In this document: positions 33,101 to 41,988 of the stretch, in pieces
How the letters are laid out: every line of letters begins with the position of its first letter
Numbering within the stretch: position 1 is the stretch's first letter
Source: Nocardia salmonicida NBRC 13393
Lineage (GTDB): Bacteria; Actinomycetota; Actinomycetes; Mycobacteriales; Mycobacteriaceae
Assembly (NCBI RefSeq): GCF_001613085.1
Contig: NZ_BDBR01000049.1
Coordinates: forward strand, 1-64,000
Direction: 5' to 3'
Length of the DNA: 64,000 bases
Position numbers and translations under genes: made by a program
Notes under the pieces: generated by a model
What the model was told of the DNA's origin: nothing
The model's database searches: none
Seen by the model: only the letters and a program-made list of their open reading frames with translations

Positions 33101-34267
33101 TCACCACGACCCGCTCAGTAGCGCGTGCTGCGCGACCGCCTGCTGTCGAATATCGGTCTCCTGGTTGCTGTAGAGGCGGACCACGAACTCGTTGTGGCGC
33201 ACCAGGCAGGAGAACCGCCGGGCGGCAACCGACCTGTTGTCCGGCCTCGCCGCGCGGTAGCAGGAAACACCCGAGAGTCCCGGCGGACCCGTCATCGGTG
33301 TGTAATCAGCTGCCAGCGAATGTCTTTCCTCGGTGTCGGCGTAGGTCTTCGCGGCTTCGCCGTCCCGCGCGCGGTACAGGAACTTGTTGTACGACACCGC
33401 GATCGCGTCGATCGAGCTCTGTTCGAACTCACGCAGATTGACCGACGGATCGTCACGCAACAGGGCATAGGAACGAGGCCCGTAGACCATGAAATCCCAC
33501 TTGTCGGGCCAGTAGTCGCCGGTCTTCACCACATGGGTGAGCAACTTGTCGCTGTCGAGTTTCAGCTTCGGCACGTCGGCGGCGGGCGTCGGAACGAAGG
33601 TGCCGAGCTCGGCCAGCTGTGCGCGGTAAGTCCGCGTGAGCAGATCGGTCAGCAGTTCCGGGCTGGGCTCGATGATCTTGGCGTACAACCTGATCACCAG
33701 GTTCTTCCACACCAGCCAGCTCCCGACCGTCGGCACACCGGGTCGCCAATGTGACAGTGCGGCAGGATATTCCGGAAGAGGCAAGGGAGCGTTCTCTGTG
33801 TTCGCGGCGAAATCCGCGGCAGCCATCGCCTGCGCGGCCGCCATCGCTTGGGCCTCGTCGGGTAGGGACAGGATCGCGATCGACAGCAGCTTGTGCTTCG
33901 ATTCGTTGTCCGACTGGCCGTTGCTCGCGATCGCGCCGTAGCCGGCCAGCACGTCGAACGGCCCGAGCGCGCTCCGCTGTACGCCCGAGAGCATTCTGTC
34001 GACACCGCCTACCCCGACGATCAGCCCGTCACCGTCGCCCTCGGTCAATTCCGGGTCGACGCGGTCGGCGAGCAGTAACCGCTCGCCGATGCGCACGGAT
34101 TCCACCAGCGTTCCGCGCACCGTGTTCGGCGCGTCGTCGTAGTCGCCCGCCACCGGTTCGAGGGCATAGTCACCGTGATCGGGTGCGGCGTTGTCACCGC
34201 ATGCCGCGGTGAGCAGGGTGAGCGATAACAACGGCGCCAGCCAACACAACCGATTACGCACGAACAT
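33101..34267 (-). CDS. DUF7373-type lipoprotein
   Basis: This 388-residue envelope lipoprotein has signal sequence and lipobox LLTAAC at about residues 18-23. It has the pattern I associate with the DUF7373 family of mycolata, including RGTLVESVRIGERLLLADRV, ALGPFDVLAGYGAIAS, WLVWKNLVIRLYA and a C-terminal CYRA/SCLVRHNEFVVRLY part with two cysteines. The ribosome site GAGGGGA precedes the ATG. It sits between two receptor kinases on the same strand (17-78 base gaps), so it may present a ligand to their outer domains. That is inference. Confidence 0.8.
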   Translation of the reverse strand: MFVRNRLCWLAPLLSLTLLTAACGDNAAPDHGDYALEPVAGDYDDAPNTVRGTLVESVRIGERLLLADRVDPELTEGDGDGLIVGVGGVDRMLSGVQRSALGPFDVLAGYGAIASNGQSDNESKHKLLSIAILSLPDEAQAMAAAQAMAAADFAANTENAPLPLPEYPAALSHWRPGVPTVGSWLVWKNLVIRLYAKIIEPSPELLTDLLTRTYRAQLAELGTFVPTPAADVPKLKLDSDKLLTHVVKTGDYWPDKWDFMVYGPRSYALLRDDPSVNLREFEQSSIDAIAVSYNKFLYRARDGEAAKTYADTEERHSLAADYTPMTGPPGLSGVSCYRAARPDNRSVAARRFSCLVRHNEFVVRLYSNQETDIRQQAVAQHALLSGSW

Positions 34268-34345
34268 TCCCCTCCGACCGCAGCGTCGAACGCCAGGCCC
34301 CTCCCGAACTCTGCCGTGAAACTATCACCCGCGAGTTCGGCGCCG

Positions 34346-36304
34346 CTACCGCGCGGGCAACCGGCCGACCGCCTGCTTCACGAGCGGATCTGCGATCGCG
34401 CAGAGTTGCCCTTCGCGCTGGTTCGGATTGCTGACGGACACTTCGACATCCTCGCGAAAGGTCTCGCCGACCTTGCGGAACTGATACACCCGACGGCATT
34501 CGTTCGGCCCCAGCATCACGCTGTCGAGATTGTCGACCAGCACACCGTCACCGATATCGATCACCTTCTCCTCCATCGAGGTCGCTGGTCGCCGTGGCTG
34601 CGACAAGGTGATCCGCACGGTGGAGTCACCCGACCACTCGCAGGAGTGCGCGGACTTCGCCACGACGGAGCCGAGGGCGGCGAAGGCCGAATTGTCTACC
34701 AGGGCACAGGGGTCTACCGATGACAGCGATTTCTGCGCGGCGGATTCGGGACGCAATTCGCCGAGCGAGGCGGTGAGCCGCTCGAGGACATGGTCGGCGA
34801 GGCGGCATTCGCCGCGCGAGAAGGTGTCGACGATGATTCCCCAACGCGCGGCTTGCTCGCCGCCCTCGATGGCGAACACGCAGTCGTCGGCGCGGCGGGC
34901 AATCGCGTAACCGTTGACCACCTGCTTGCCGGATTCGAATCCGTTCAGCGCGGCACCGATCTCGACGGCCATGCGCGCGCCACCCGAGCTGCCGTCACAT
35001 CCCCAACTCGACGTCGCCTGCCAGCGCCAGGCCGAGACATCCGGCGATGCCTTCTCGGCGACCTCGGTGGGCAGTCTCTCTCCGAGAGCCTGTGGCAGCC
35101 AGGTGCACGCATCGGTGCCACGCAGCTTGTCGAGGCCGGGAAGAGTCGCGGTCGGTATCGCCTGTGGCGTCTCCTGAGGTTTTGTCGCAGTCCCGTTGCC
35201 GCGCAAGACAACCGCTGTGATCGCTCCTGCGATCACGACTGCGGTCGCTGCGACGATTCCCAGCCGGAGTGCGGTTCGGCGCTTCTCGGCAGGAACCTCG
35301 ACGGGCGGCGGTGCGATCGGCGTGTGTGCCGAAATGATCTGCGTCGCCTCGGGGTCCGAGGTCAGCGCGACCAGTTTCCGTGTCTGGTCCGCGATTTCGG
35401 CATGGACAGGCGCAGGCCACGGCTGCGATTGAACGGGCAGGACCCCCAGGTAGTCCAGGATCTGAGCGGGTGTCGGCCTGGCCCTCGGGTCCTTGCGTAG
35501 ACATCCCGCGATCAGGTCGCGCAGCGGCGCGGGGACCTGGTCGAGTTGCGGCTCGCTGTGGACGATATTGAACAAGGTGTAGGGAGCGGAGGACGCCGCG
35601 AACGGTGCCGTTCCGGTCGCGGCCATGCACAGCAGCGAGCCGAGCGAGAAGACATCGCTCGCGGAGGTGATCGGTTCGCTGTTCGCCTGTTCCGGTGACA
35701 TGTACGCGGGCGAGCCGACCACGGCACCCACTTCGGTGAGCTGCGCCCCGGTACCGACCGCCTGCGCGATGCCGAAGTCGATCACGCGCGGTCCGTCGGC
35801 GGCCTGAATTACGTTGGCGGGCTTGAGATCTCGATGCACCAGGCCCGCGCTGTGGATCGAGTGGAGTGCGGAGGCCATTCCGGAGGCCAGCGTGCGCAGC
35901 GCCGGGACCGGCAGGGGGCCGAGCTCTCGCACCGCTTTGTCCAGAGGCACACCTGCGATGAACACCGAAGCGAGCCACGGTGTTTCGCTTGCCGTATCGA
36001 AGTCGACCACCGCGGCGGTGAACGCCCCCGACACTCGGGCGGAGATGGCGACCTCACGTTCGAACCTGGCCCGGAATTCACGATCGTCGAGTAGATGCGA
36101 ATGAATCTGTTTGATGGCGACGAATCGACCGTCGGGCCCCGTCGCCAGCACCACCCGACCCATCCCGCCGGCACCGAGCACACCGTGCACCCGGTAGCGC
36201 CCGATCATCGGCGATTCACTCGTCGACAGCGGATCGATCAATTCGGTACTCCCCCAACTCCCTGTCCGCCGCATCGGCAGACCGGCCGAATCACCCGGCC
36301 GCAT
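34346..36304 (-). CDS. Receptor Ser/Thr protein kinase (PknB-like) with DUF3558-like sensor
   Basis: This 652-residue protein is apparently catalytically complete: LGAGGMGRV, VAIKQI (Lys65), HRDLKPAN (157-164), DFGIA (176-180) and SPAYMSPEQ. Membrane helix at 348-367. Two outer repeats begin DACTWLPQALG and DPCALVDNSAFAALG, each with further cysteines (SWGC, DDCVF, GEC; HSCEW, NEC, QLC). The ATG at 36304 has a poor ribosome site; an internal ATG at residue 33 (MIGRYRV) could be the true start. It is first in a four-gene leftward cluster. Confidence 0.88.
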   Translation of the reverse strand: MRPGDSAGLPMRRTGSWGSTELIDPLSTSESPMIGRYRVHGVLGAGGMGRVVLATGPDGRFVAIKQIHSHLLDDREFRARFEREVAISARVSGAFTAAVVDFDTASETPWLASVFIAGVPLDKAVRELGPLPVPALRTLASGMASALHSIHSAGLVHRDLKPANVIQAADGPRVIDFGIAQAVGTGAQLTEVGAVVGSPAYMSPEQANSEPITSASDVFSLGSLLCMAATGTAPFAASSAPYTLFNIVHSEPQLDQVPAPLRDLIAGCLRKDPRARPTPAQILDYLGVLPVQSQPWPAPVHAEIADQTRKLVALTSDPEATQIISAHTPIAPPPVEVPAEKRRTALRLGIVAATAVVIAGAITAVVLRGNGTATKPQETPQAIPTATLPGLDKLRGTDACTWLPQALGERLPTEVAEKASPDVSAWRWQATSSWGCDGSSGGARMAVEIGAALNGFESGKQVVNGYAIARRADDCVFAIEGGEQAARWGIIVDTFSRGECRLADHVLERLTASLGELRPESAAQKSLSSVDPCALVDNSAFAALGSVVAKSAHSCEWSGDSTVRITLSQPRRPATSMEEKVIDIGDGVLVDNLDSVMLGPNECRRVYQFRKVGETFREDVEVSVSNPNQREGQLCAIADPLVKQAVGRLPAR

Positions 36305-36336
36305 TTCGCCTGAAACCTAGCATTTCGGCGTCTGGG

Positions 36337-37257
36337 TCAGCGACTGCTCCGGCTCGCCACTACCACCGCACCCAGCACGATCACACAGCTCACGACGGTG
36401 GTTGGCGACAGTCTTCCGTCAGCCGCGTCGAGAACCATCGCGGCGACGAGCTGGCCAGCCACCGAGGTGAGACCGAGCAGCAGGACTCCGATCATGCCCA
36501 CCGTGACCGCGGCCAGCGCGATGAACGCGACGCCGATCAGGCCGCCGGTGTAGAGCCAGAGGTCGGTGGGGAATTCGGTGGGCAGGCCGGTGGTGGACAG
36601 GATGTAGAGGTCGAGCAGGAGTAGGGCGGTCAGGCCGACTGCGAAGTTGATCAGGGCGGCGGTGAAAGGGCCGCCGGTGGCGCCTACTCGGCCGTTGACC
36701 GCTTGTTGCCAGGCCAGGCCGATACCCGCGAGGGCGGGAAGGACGATGAGCAGGGCGGGGAGGTCGGGGACACCGGTGACGACGGTGGTCGGGGCGGAAC
36801 CGCCGCCGGCCGAGAGCACGACCCCGGTGATGCCGAGGGCGGCCGCGAATACACGCCATGGGGTGATCGGTGTTCGACCGTTCGGGGCGAGGCCGAGTCG
36901 GTCGACGACGAGGCTGCTCAGGAGTTGACCCGCGACCACCGCGACGGTGAACGCGGTGACGCCGATCGCGGCGATGGTGAGGCCTTGAGCAGCCACGAAG
37001 AACGCGCCACACAATCCGCCGAGCAACTGCCACAGCGGCAATCCGCCCTCCGACACCGCGGTACGCACCTTGGTGACACCCGCCCGCAACGCCGGGCTGA
37101 ACGCGAAAGCGATCAGCAGAGCGAGGAGGCCGGTGCCGAAGCTGATGGTGGCCGCCGCGATCCCATCGGCCAGCCGCGCGCCCAGCGCCCCGTTGATCCG
37201 CCCCTGCACCGCGACACCCGCCCCGATACCGAACCCGAATATCAGCCCGAGGCTCAT
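36337..37257 (-). CDS. DMT-family transporter (DUF606/YdcZ type)
   Basis: This ~306-residue protein is made almost wholly of ten hydrophobic segments. It is two DUF606 halves (GVAVQGRINGALGARLADG; GLAWQQAVNGRVGATGGPF) fused in one chain. The repeated G-x-N-G-x-x-G pattern marks each half. It would be an inner-membrane exporter of the drug/metabolite superfamily. The ATG at 37257 is preferred; upstream codons give a charged non-hydrophobic extension. It follows the MFS gene on the same strand (43-base gap). Confidence 0.82.
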   Translation of the reverse strand: MSLGLIFGFGIGAGVAVQGRINGALGARLADGIAAATISFGTGLLALLIAFAFSPALRAGVTKVRTAVSEGGLPLWQLLGGLCGAFFVAAQGLTIAAIGVTAFTVAVVAGQLLSSLVVDRLGLAPNGRTPITPWRVFAAALGITGVVLSAGGGSAPTTVVTGVPDLPALLIVLPALAGIGLAWQQAVNGRVGATGGPFTAALINFAVGLTALLLLDLYILSTTGLPTEFPTDLWLYTGGLIGVAFIALAAVTVGMIGVLLLGLTSVAGQLVAAMVLDAADGRLSPTTVVSCVIVLGAVVVASRSSR

Positions 37258-37300
37258 CCGCCTACTCCCGACTCCGGCGGGTCGTCCGGGGTCATGACGG

Positions 37301-38680
37301 CTAGCGGTCGGCCTCACGTTCTCCCTCTTGATCCGGGGTTGCGTTCTCAGTCCTATCACGCGCGGCGACGTGACGCGGCGGCAGCCAGGTAGGCGTCAAC
37401 GCGGCGGCGACCAAGATGACCAACCCGAGCAGCGCGATAGTCGTCGACATCGCGAGCCACTGGGTCGCGAGCGCGACGAACGCGAATACACCGAGCGCGA
37501 CGATCTCGGAGAGCAGCCCGGAGACCGAGGTGACGGTGGCCCTGGCCGGGCCTTCGATCGCATCCTGGAGCCGAGCACCCGCGATGACCTCGGCATTGAA
37601 GTCGATGCCGTAGGCGATGCCGATACCGACGAATCCCACCCAGACCAGCGCGGGGCCCCGCGCCGCTCCGACCGCCAACGCGCCCGCGACGAACAGGATT
37701 CCGGCGACGAACAGCGCGATGGCCAACGTTCGATTCGACACGACCTCGGTGCGACCAGCCGACAACGAACCTATCAGCGAACCCGCGACGGTGACGCCGA
37801 CCAGTAATGCCGAGGTGCTGGTCGAAGCGCCACCGGAGACCGCGAGTAGGCCGAAGTATTCGTCGAAGGCGGTGACGCCGTACAGGAGTGCGCCGAGCAG
37901 CACACCTCGGCGGACCCTGCGAACGTGAAGTGCTTCGGAGAGGCCGGTTTCGAGCATGGCGAGATAGCGCGACGAGGTGGATCCGTGCGAATTCGACGGT
38001 GGTGCACCAGCTGACGCCGCTCCCGGTTTGACGTGCGGGCCGACCGGTCCTGGTGCTGGCTCGTCGTCGAGATCATCGACGGCGGTCGCGGAGATGGCGA
38101 CGGGCGCGCTGGGCAGCGCCAGCGCGGTCAGCGTGTGCAGCAGACCGACGCCGACGCTGACCCAGCCGACCAGCTCATAGCCGCCGAGAGCGAACAGCGG
38201 TGCGGCGGCGAGGATCGCCACGAGCACGGTGCTCTCCTGCGCACCGCGCGCCCAGCCCATGATTCGGGCGTAGGCGGACGGTTCGCCACGCGCGACCAGA
38301 TCGTCGTAGACCAATGCCTCGAAGGTCCCCGATTCCAGTGCGCCCGCGATACCCCAGACGAGGAAGCCGAGCGCGAAGCCGACGAACGACGGCGCCAGCA
38401 TCCAGAGGGCGAAACACGCGGCCTGCAACACGCAGCTCAGGACGAGCAATCGGCGGCGCGACACCGTGTCGGCCCACGCGCCCGAGGGCACCTCGAGCAG
38501 GAACGCGGTCACCGACCAGATCGCCAGCAACAGCGAGATCTGTGCGGTACTCAGTCCGTGATCGGCGAAGAGCACGCCGTAGAGGGCATAGATCGGTAGC
38601 AGGTCACGCGTGCCCTTGAACAGGACCGCGCGCACCGTGAGGTCGCGGACACCGGTCGGATCACGCCTCAACCAGGCCAC
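37301..38680 (-). CDS. MFS transporter
   Basis: This 459-residue multi-spanning permease has GAWADTVSRRRLLVLS as the motif-A loop after helix 2. A charged, Pro/Ser-rich cytoplasmic loop (about residues 200-245) divides the halves. A hydrophilic Asp/Glu-rich tail follows the last helix. The N-terminus (FKGTRDLLPIYALYGVLFADHG) resembles MFS members that export drugs or metabolites. Substrate unknown. It is probably co-transcribed with the DMT gene downstream. Confidence 0.85.
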   Translation of the reverse strand: MAWLRRDPTGVRDLTVRAVLFKGTRDLLPIYALYGVLFADHGLSTAQISLLLAIWSVTAFLLEVPSGAWADTVSRRRLLVLSCVLQAACFALWMLAPSFVGFALGFLVWGIAGALESGTFEALVYDDLVARGEPSAYARIMGWARGAQESTVLVAILAAAPLFALGGYELVGWVSVGVGLLHTLTALALPSAPVAISATAVDDLDDEPAPGPVGPHVKPGAASAGAPPSNSHGSTSSRYLAMLETGLSEALHVRRVRRGVLLGALLYGVTAFDEYFGLLAVSGGASTSTSALLVGVTVAGSLIGSLSAGRTEVVSNRTLAIALFVAGILFVAGALAVGAARGPALVWVGFVGIGIAYGIDFNAEVIAGARLQDAIEGPARATVTSVSGLLSEIVALGVFAFVALATQWLAMSTTIALLGLVILVAAALTPTWLPPRHVAARDRTENATPDQEGEREADR

Positions 38681-38768
38681 CGCGTGCCGGAGCGGGGAAG
38701 GTCAACAGCCGTAGAAGAGCATCCGCATGGGTTCTATCGTTCGCGTCGCGACCGGCCGGGTCAAGCGA

Positions 38769-40525
38769 TTATCCGAGCGGGATCCAGCCGTTGGCGGCGA
38801 GGGAATCATCGTCGTCGGTGGTGCCGACCAGGGGGCGGCCGTCGTTGAGGTCGTTGATGAGTTCGGAGACCGGATGCGAGTCGCTGTAGTGGTAGCCCTG
38901 GGCGAGGGCGAAGCCGAGTTCGGTGAGAACGGCGGCCTGGTACTCGGTTTCCACACCCTCGGCGATGACCTGCAGGTCGAGGGATTTACTCAGGGCGGCG
39001 ATCACGCTGAGCAGCGGCGGGGCGGGGGAATCGGAGCGGATGGCGGCGACGAAGGACTGGTCGACCTTGAGGATGTCGCTCGGGATGGTGGCAAGGCGGC
39101 TCAGCGAGGAGTACCCGGTGCCGAAATCGTCGATGGCGATGCGCACGCCACGGTCGCGCAGGGTGTGCAGGTTGGTGATCGCGGTCTGGGATTCGGCGGC
39201 CAGTTCGCTCTCGGTGACCTCGAGGACGAGCTGGTCGGCGGGCCAGCCGGTATCGGACAGGATCGTCGCGACCCGCTCGGCGTATTCGGTCTCGGCCAGC
39301 TCGAGGCCGGAGACATTCACGTTCAGGGTCAGGTTCAGCGAGGCGAAGCTCTCCTGGAGGCGGGCGGCGTCGGCGCAGGCGCGGCGAAGGACCAGCTCGT
39401 CGAGATCGGAGATGAGGTCGTATTCCTCGGCGACGCGGATCAGGCCCTCGGTGGTGACCTCGGGTTGCGCGCTCGACGACCAGCGCAGCAGCGCCTCGAC
39501 GCCGACCGCCTGGCCGCCGTCCTCGGTCAGGCTGACGATCGGCTGGTAGTGCACGTCGAGCGCACCGCGATCGATGGCCTCGCGCAGTTCCACCGCCAGC
39601 GGAAGCTGACGCGACGATTCGAGCACCGTGCGGTTGCGGCCCGCCTGCTTGGCCCGATACAGGCCGACATCGGCGCGGCTGACCAGCAGCGAACCGGACT
39701 CGCCCGGCTGCCAGGAGGTGACACCGGCCGAACAGCCCATGGTGACCGCGGCACGCAGTTGTTCGGTGAGCAGGATCGCGGCCTGCTCGGTGGTCCCCGG
39801 CAACAGCAGCGCGAACACGTCGCCGCCGAAACGGGCCAGCACCTGACCGGGCGCGAGCAGGTCGAGCCAGGTGTCGGCGACCCGCTGCAGGACGGCGTCG
39901 CCCGCGCGATGGCCGAGGTGGTCGTTGATCTTCTGGAATCGGTCGAGGTCGACCAGCACGAGGGCCATGCCCTGACCGCCGCGGCTGGCCGCATCGATCG
40001 CCGGGTTGAGCTGCTTCTCGAAGCCGCGCCGGTTGAGCAGACCGGTGAGCACGTCGATGTCGGCTTCCGACGCCATCCTGGTGAGGATGCCGACCACCAC
40101 GCCCGCGCCGAAGGTGACACCGGCGGGGATCAGCCCGGACCACCACGGCAACCCGCGCGCGGGCAACACCAGCAGACACAGCACCATCGCGAAACCGATG
40201 TGCGCGGCGGCCTGGGTCCAGGCGAAGAACAGCGCCGCGTCGCAGGCCACGAACACGAAGAACGAAGCCAGGGTGATGGCGCCGACCAGATTGGGGAAGT
40301 CGTAGACCGCGATCGCGACGAGCACGGTCGCGGTGGCGAGGTAGACGTGATGCAGGCCGTGCGGCATCCGGGGCCCCACGCGAGCATCGTGAGCCCGAGC
40401 AGGACCGAGATGGCCGCCGCGGTACCGACAACAGCGCGATTACCGTCGTCGCCCGGTGCGACGGCAGTGATCATCAGGCCGAGGACACCACCGAGAACGT
40501 AGAACGCCCCCGTTGTCCTGGCCAT
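38769..40525 (-). pseudogene. GGDEF-EAL c-di-GMP protein, N-terminus split by a one-base frameshift
   Basis: The main frame (40379 to 38769) encodes four membrane helices, a GGDEF domain and an EAL domain. The missing N-terminal helices (GAFYVLGGVLGLMITAVAPG, then LGLTMLAWGP) lie in another frame upstream, from ATG 40525. The two join at GGGGCCCCGG (40369-40378): one extra C would restore LAWGPRMPHGLHH. The cyclase motif reads GGDVF, not GGDEF, so cyclase activity is unlikely. EAL is intact (VEALLRW, TESE, IDDFGTGYSSL, KVDQSF, AEGVET), so it is probably a phosphodiesterase. The shift could be a real mutation or a homopolymer sequencing error. Confidence 0.8.
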
Positions 40526-40676
40526 GACCTTTGCCGTCGCCAACGCCGATGCCGCCCGCACCCGGGTTCGGGTATCGCCGCGCGCCCCGATTCCTCGCAC
40601 GAGCACCAGCCTAGATGTTGATGGGTCAGGGTGTTTGCCACATCCGCCAAATGCACGTCAGCAAACAATGAGCATC

Positions 40677-41933
40677 TTACGGCTTCAGCACCTCGGTGCC
40701 TACGAACGGGACCAATGCCGCAGGCACGCGCACCGAACCGTCGGCCTGCTGGTGGTTCTCCAGGATCGCCACGATCCAGCGTGTGGTGGCCAGCGTGCCG
40801 TTCAACGTGGCCGCCACCTGAGGCTTGCCATTCTCGTCGCGGTAGCGCACCGAGAGCCTGCGCGCCTGGAAGGTGGTGCAGTTCGAGGTGGAGGTGAGTT
40901 CGCGGTAGGTCTGCTGAGTGGGCACCCAGGCCTCGCAGTCGAACTTGCGCGCCGCGGAGCTACCCAGATCGCCACCTGCCACGTCGATCACCCGGTAGGG
41001 CACCTCGATGGCGGCCAGCATCTCGCGCTCCCAGGCCAGCAGCCGCTGATGCTCGGCATCGGCCTGCTCAGGGGTGGTGTAGACGAACATCTCGACCTTG
41101 TCGAACTGGTGCACGCGGATGATGCCGCGGGTGTCCTTGCCGTAGCTACCGGCCTCGCGGCGGAAGCACGACGACCAACCCGCGTACCGCTTCGGGCCCG
41201 CGCTGAGGTCGAGGATCTCCCCCGAGTGGTACCCGGCCAGCGGCACCTCCGAGGTACCGACGAGGTAGAGGTCGTCTTCTTCGAGGTGGTAGACCTCGGC
41301 CGAATGCTGGCCGAGGAATCCGGTACCGGCCATGATCTCCGGGCGCACGAGCACCGGCGGGATCATCATGGTGAAGCCGTTGGCGACGGCCTTCTGCGCG
41401 GCCAGCTGCAACAGGCCCATCTGCAGCAAGGCGCCGTAGCCGGTGAGGAAATAGAACCGCGAGCCCGACACCTTCGCGCCGCGCTCCATGTCGATGATGT
41501 GCAGCGACTCGCCGAGCTCGAGGTGATCCTTGGGCTCGAAGTCGAAAACCGGTGGGGTGCCGATGGTTTCGAGCACGACATAGTCGTCCTCGCCGCCCGC
41601 GGGTGCGCCGTCCTGGACGACATTGGAGATGGCGCGCTGCGCGGCGTCGAGTTCGGCGTCGGCGGCGCCCTCGGCGAGTTCGGCCTCTTTGACCTTGGCG
41701 GACATGTCGGTGGCGGCGGCGAGCAGCGCGGGGCGCTCCTCTTTGCTCGCCTTGCCGATCACCTTGCCCATGGCCTTGTGCTCGGCGCGCAGGTTGTCGG
41801 CGGTGGCCACGGCGGCCCGACGCGCGGCGTCGGCTTCGAGCAGGGCGTCGACGAGCGCGGGGTCCTCACCGCGGGTCCGCTGCGAGGCACGGACAGCTTC
41901 CGGGTTCTCGCGCAGGAATCGGAGGTCGATCAT
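40677..41933 (-). CDS. serS: Seryl-tRNA synthetase
   Basis: This 418-residue class II synthetase charges tRNA-Ser. It has the N-terminal coiled-coil arm (residues ~25-110) with Ala/Lys/Glu heptads. Motif 2 is FRREAGSYGKDTRG followed by VHQFDKVE, and motif 3 is LNGTLATTRWIVAILE. The TSE region is LVGTSEVPLAGYH. Full length for bacteria. It is divergent from the ALDH gene at 41989, the same order as Rv3834c and its neighbours in M. tuberculosis. Confidence 0.97.
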   Translation of the reverse strand: MIDLRFLRENPEAVRASQRTRGEDPALVDALLEADAARRAAVATADNLRAEHKAMGKVIGKASKEERPALLAAATDMSAKVKEAELAEGAADAELDAAQRAISNVVQDGAPAGGEDDYVVLETIGTPPVFDFEPKDHLELGESLHIIDMERGAKVSGSRFYFLTGYGALLQMGLLQLAAQKAVANGFTMMIPPVLVRPEIMAGTGFLGQHSAEVYHLEEDDLYLVGTSEVPLAGYHSGEILDLSAGPKRYAGWSSCFRREAGSYGKDTRGIIRVHQFDKVEMFVYTTPEQADAEHQRLLAWEREMLAAIEVPYRVIDVAGGDLGSSAARKFDCEAWVPTQQTYRELTSTSNCTTFQARRLSVRYRDENGKPQVAATLNGTLATTRWIVAILENHQQADGSVRVPAALVPFVGTEVLKP

Positions 41934-41988
41934 GAGGAAACAGCCTAGTTGAAGTGCCAATCGGGCAGCACAGGGGCATAGTTGCGGT

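Noticed and set aside
38727..40502. Long open frame on the plus strand over the GGDEF-EAL gene
   Set aside because: It runs antiparallel to a gene with clear GGDEF and EAL motifs and has Gly/Asp/Val/Glu-rich composition typical of a high-GC shadow; no motif or ribosome site.
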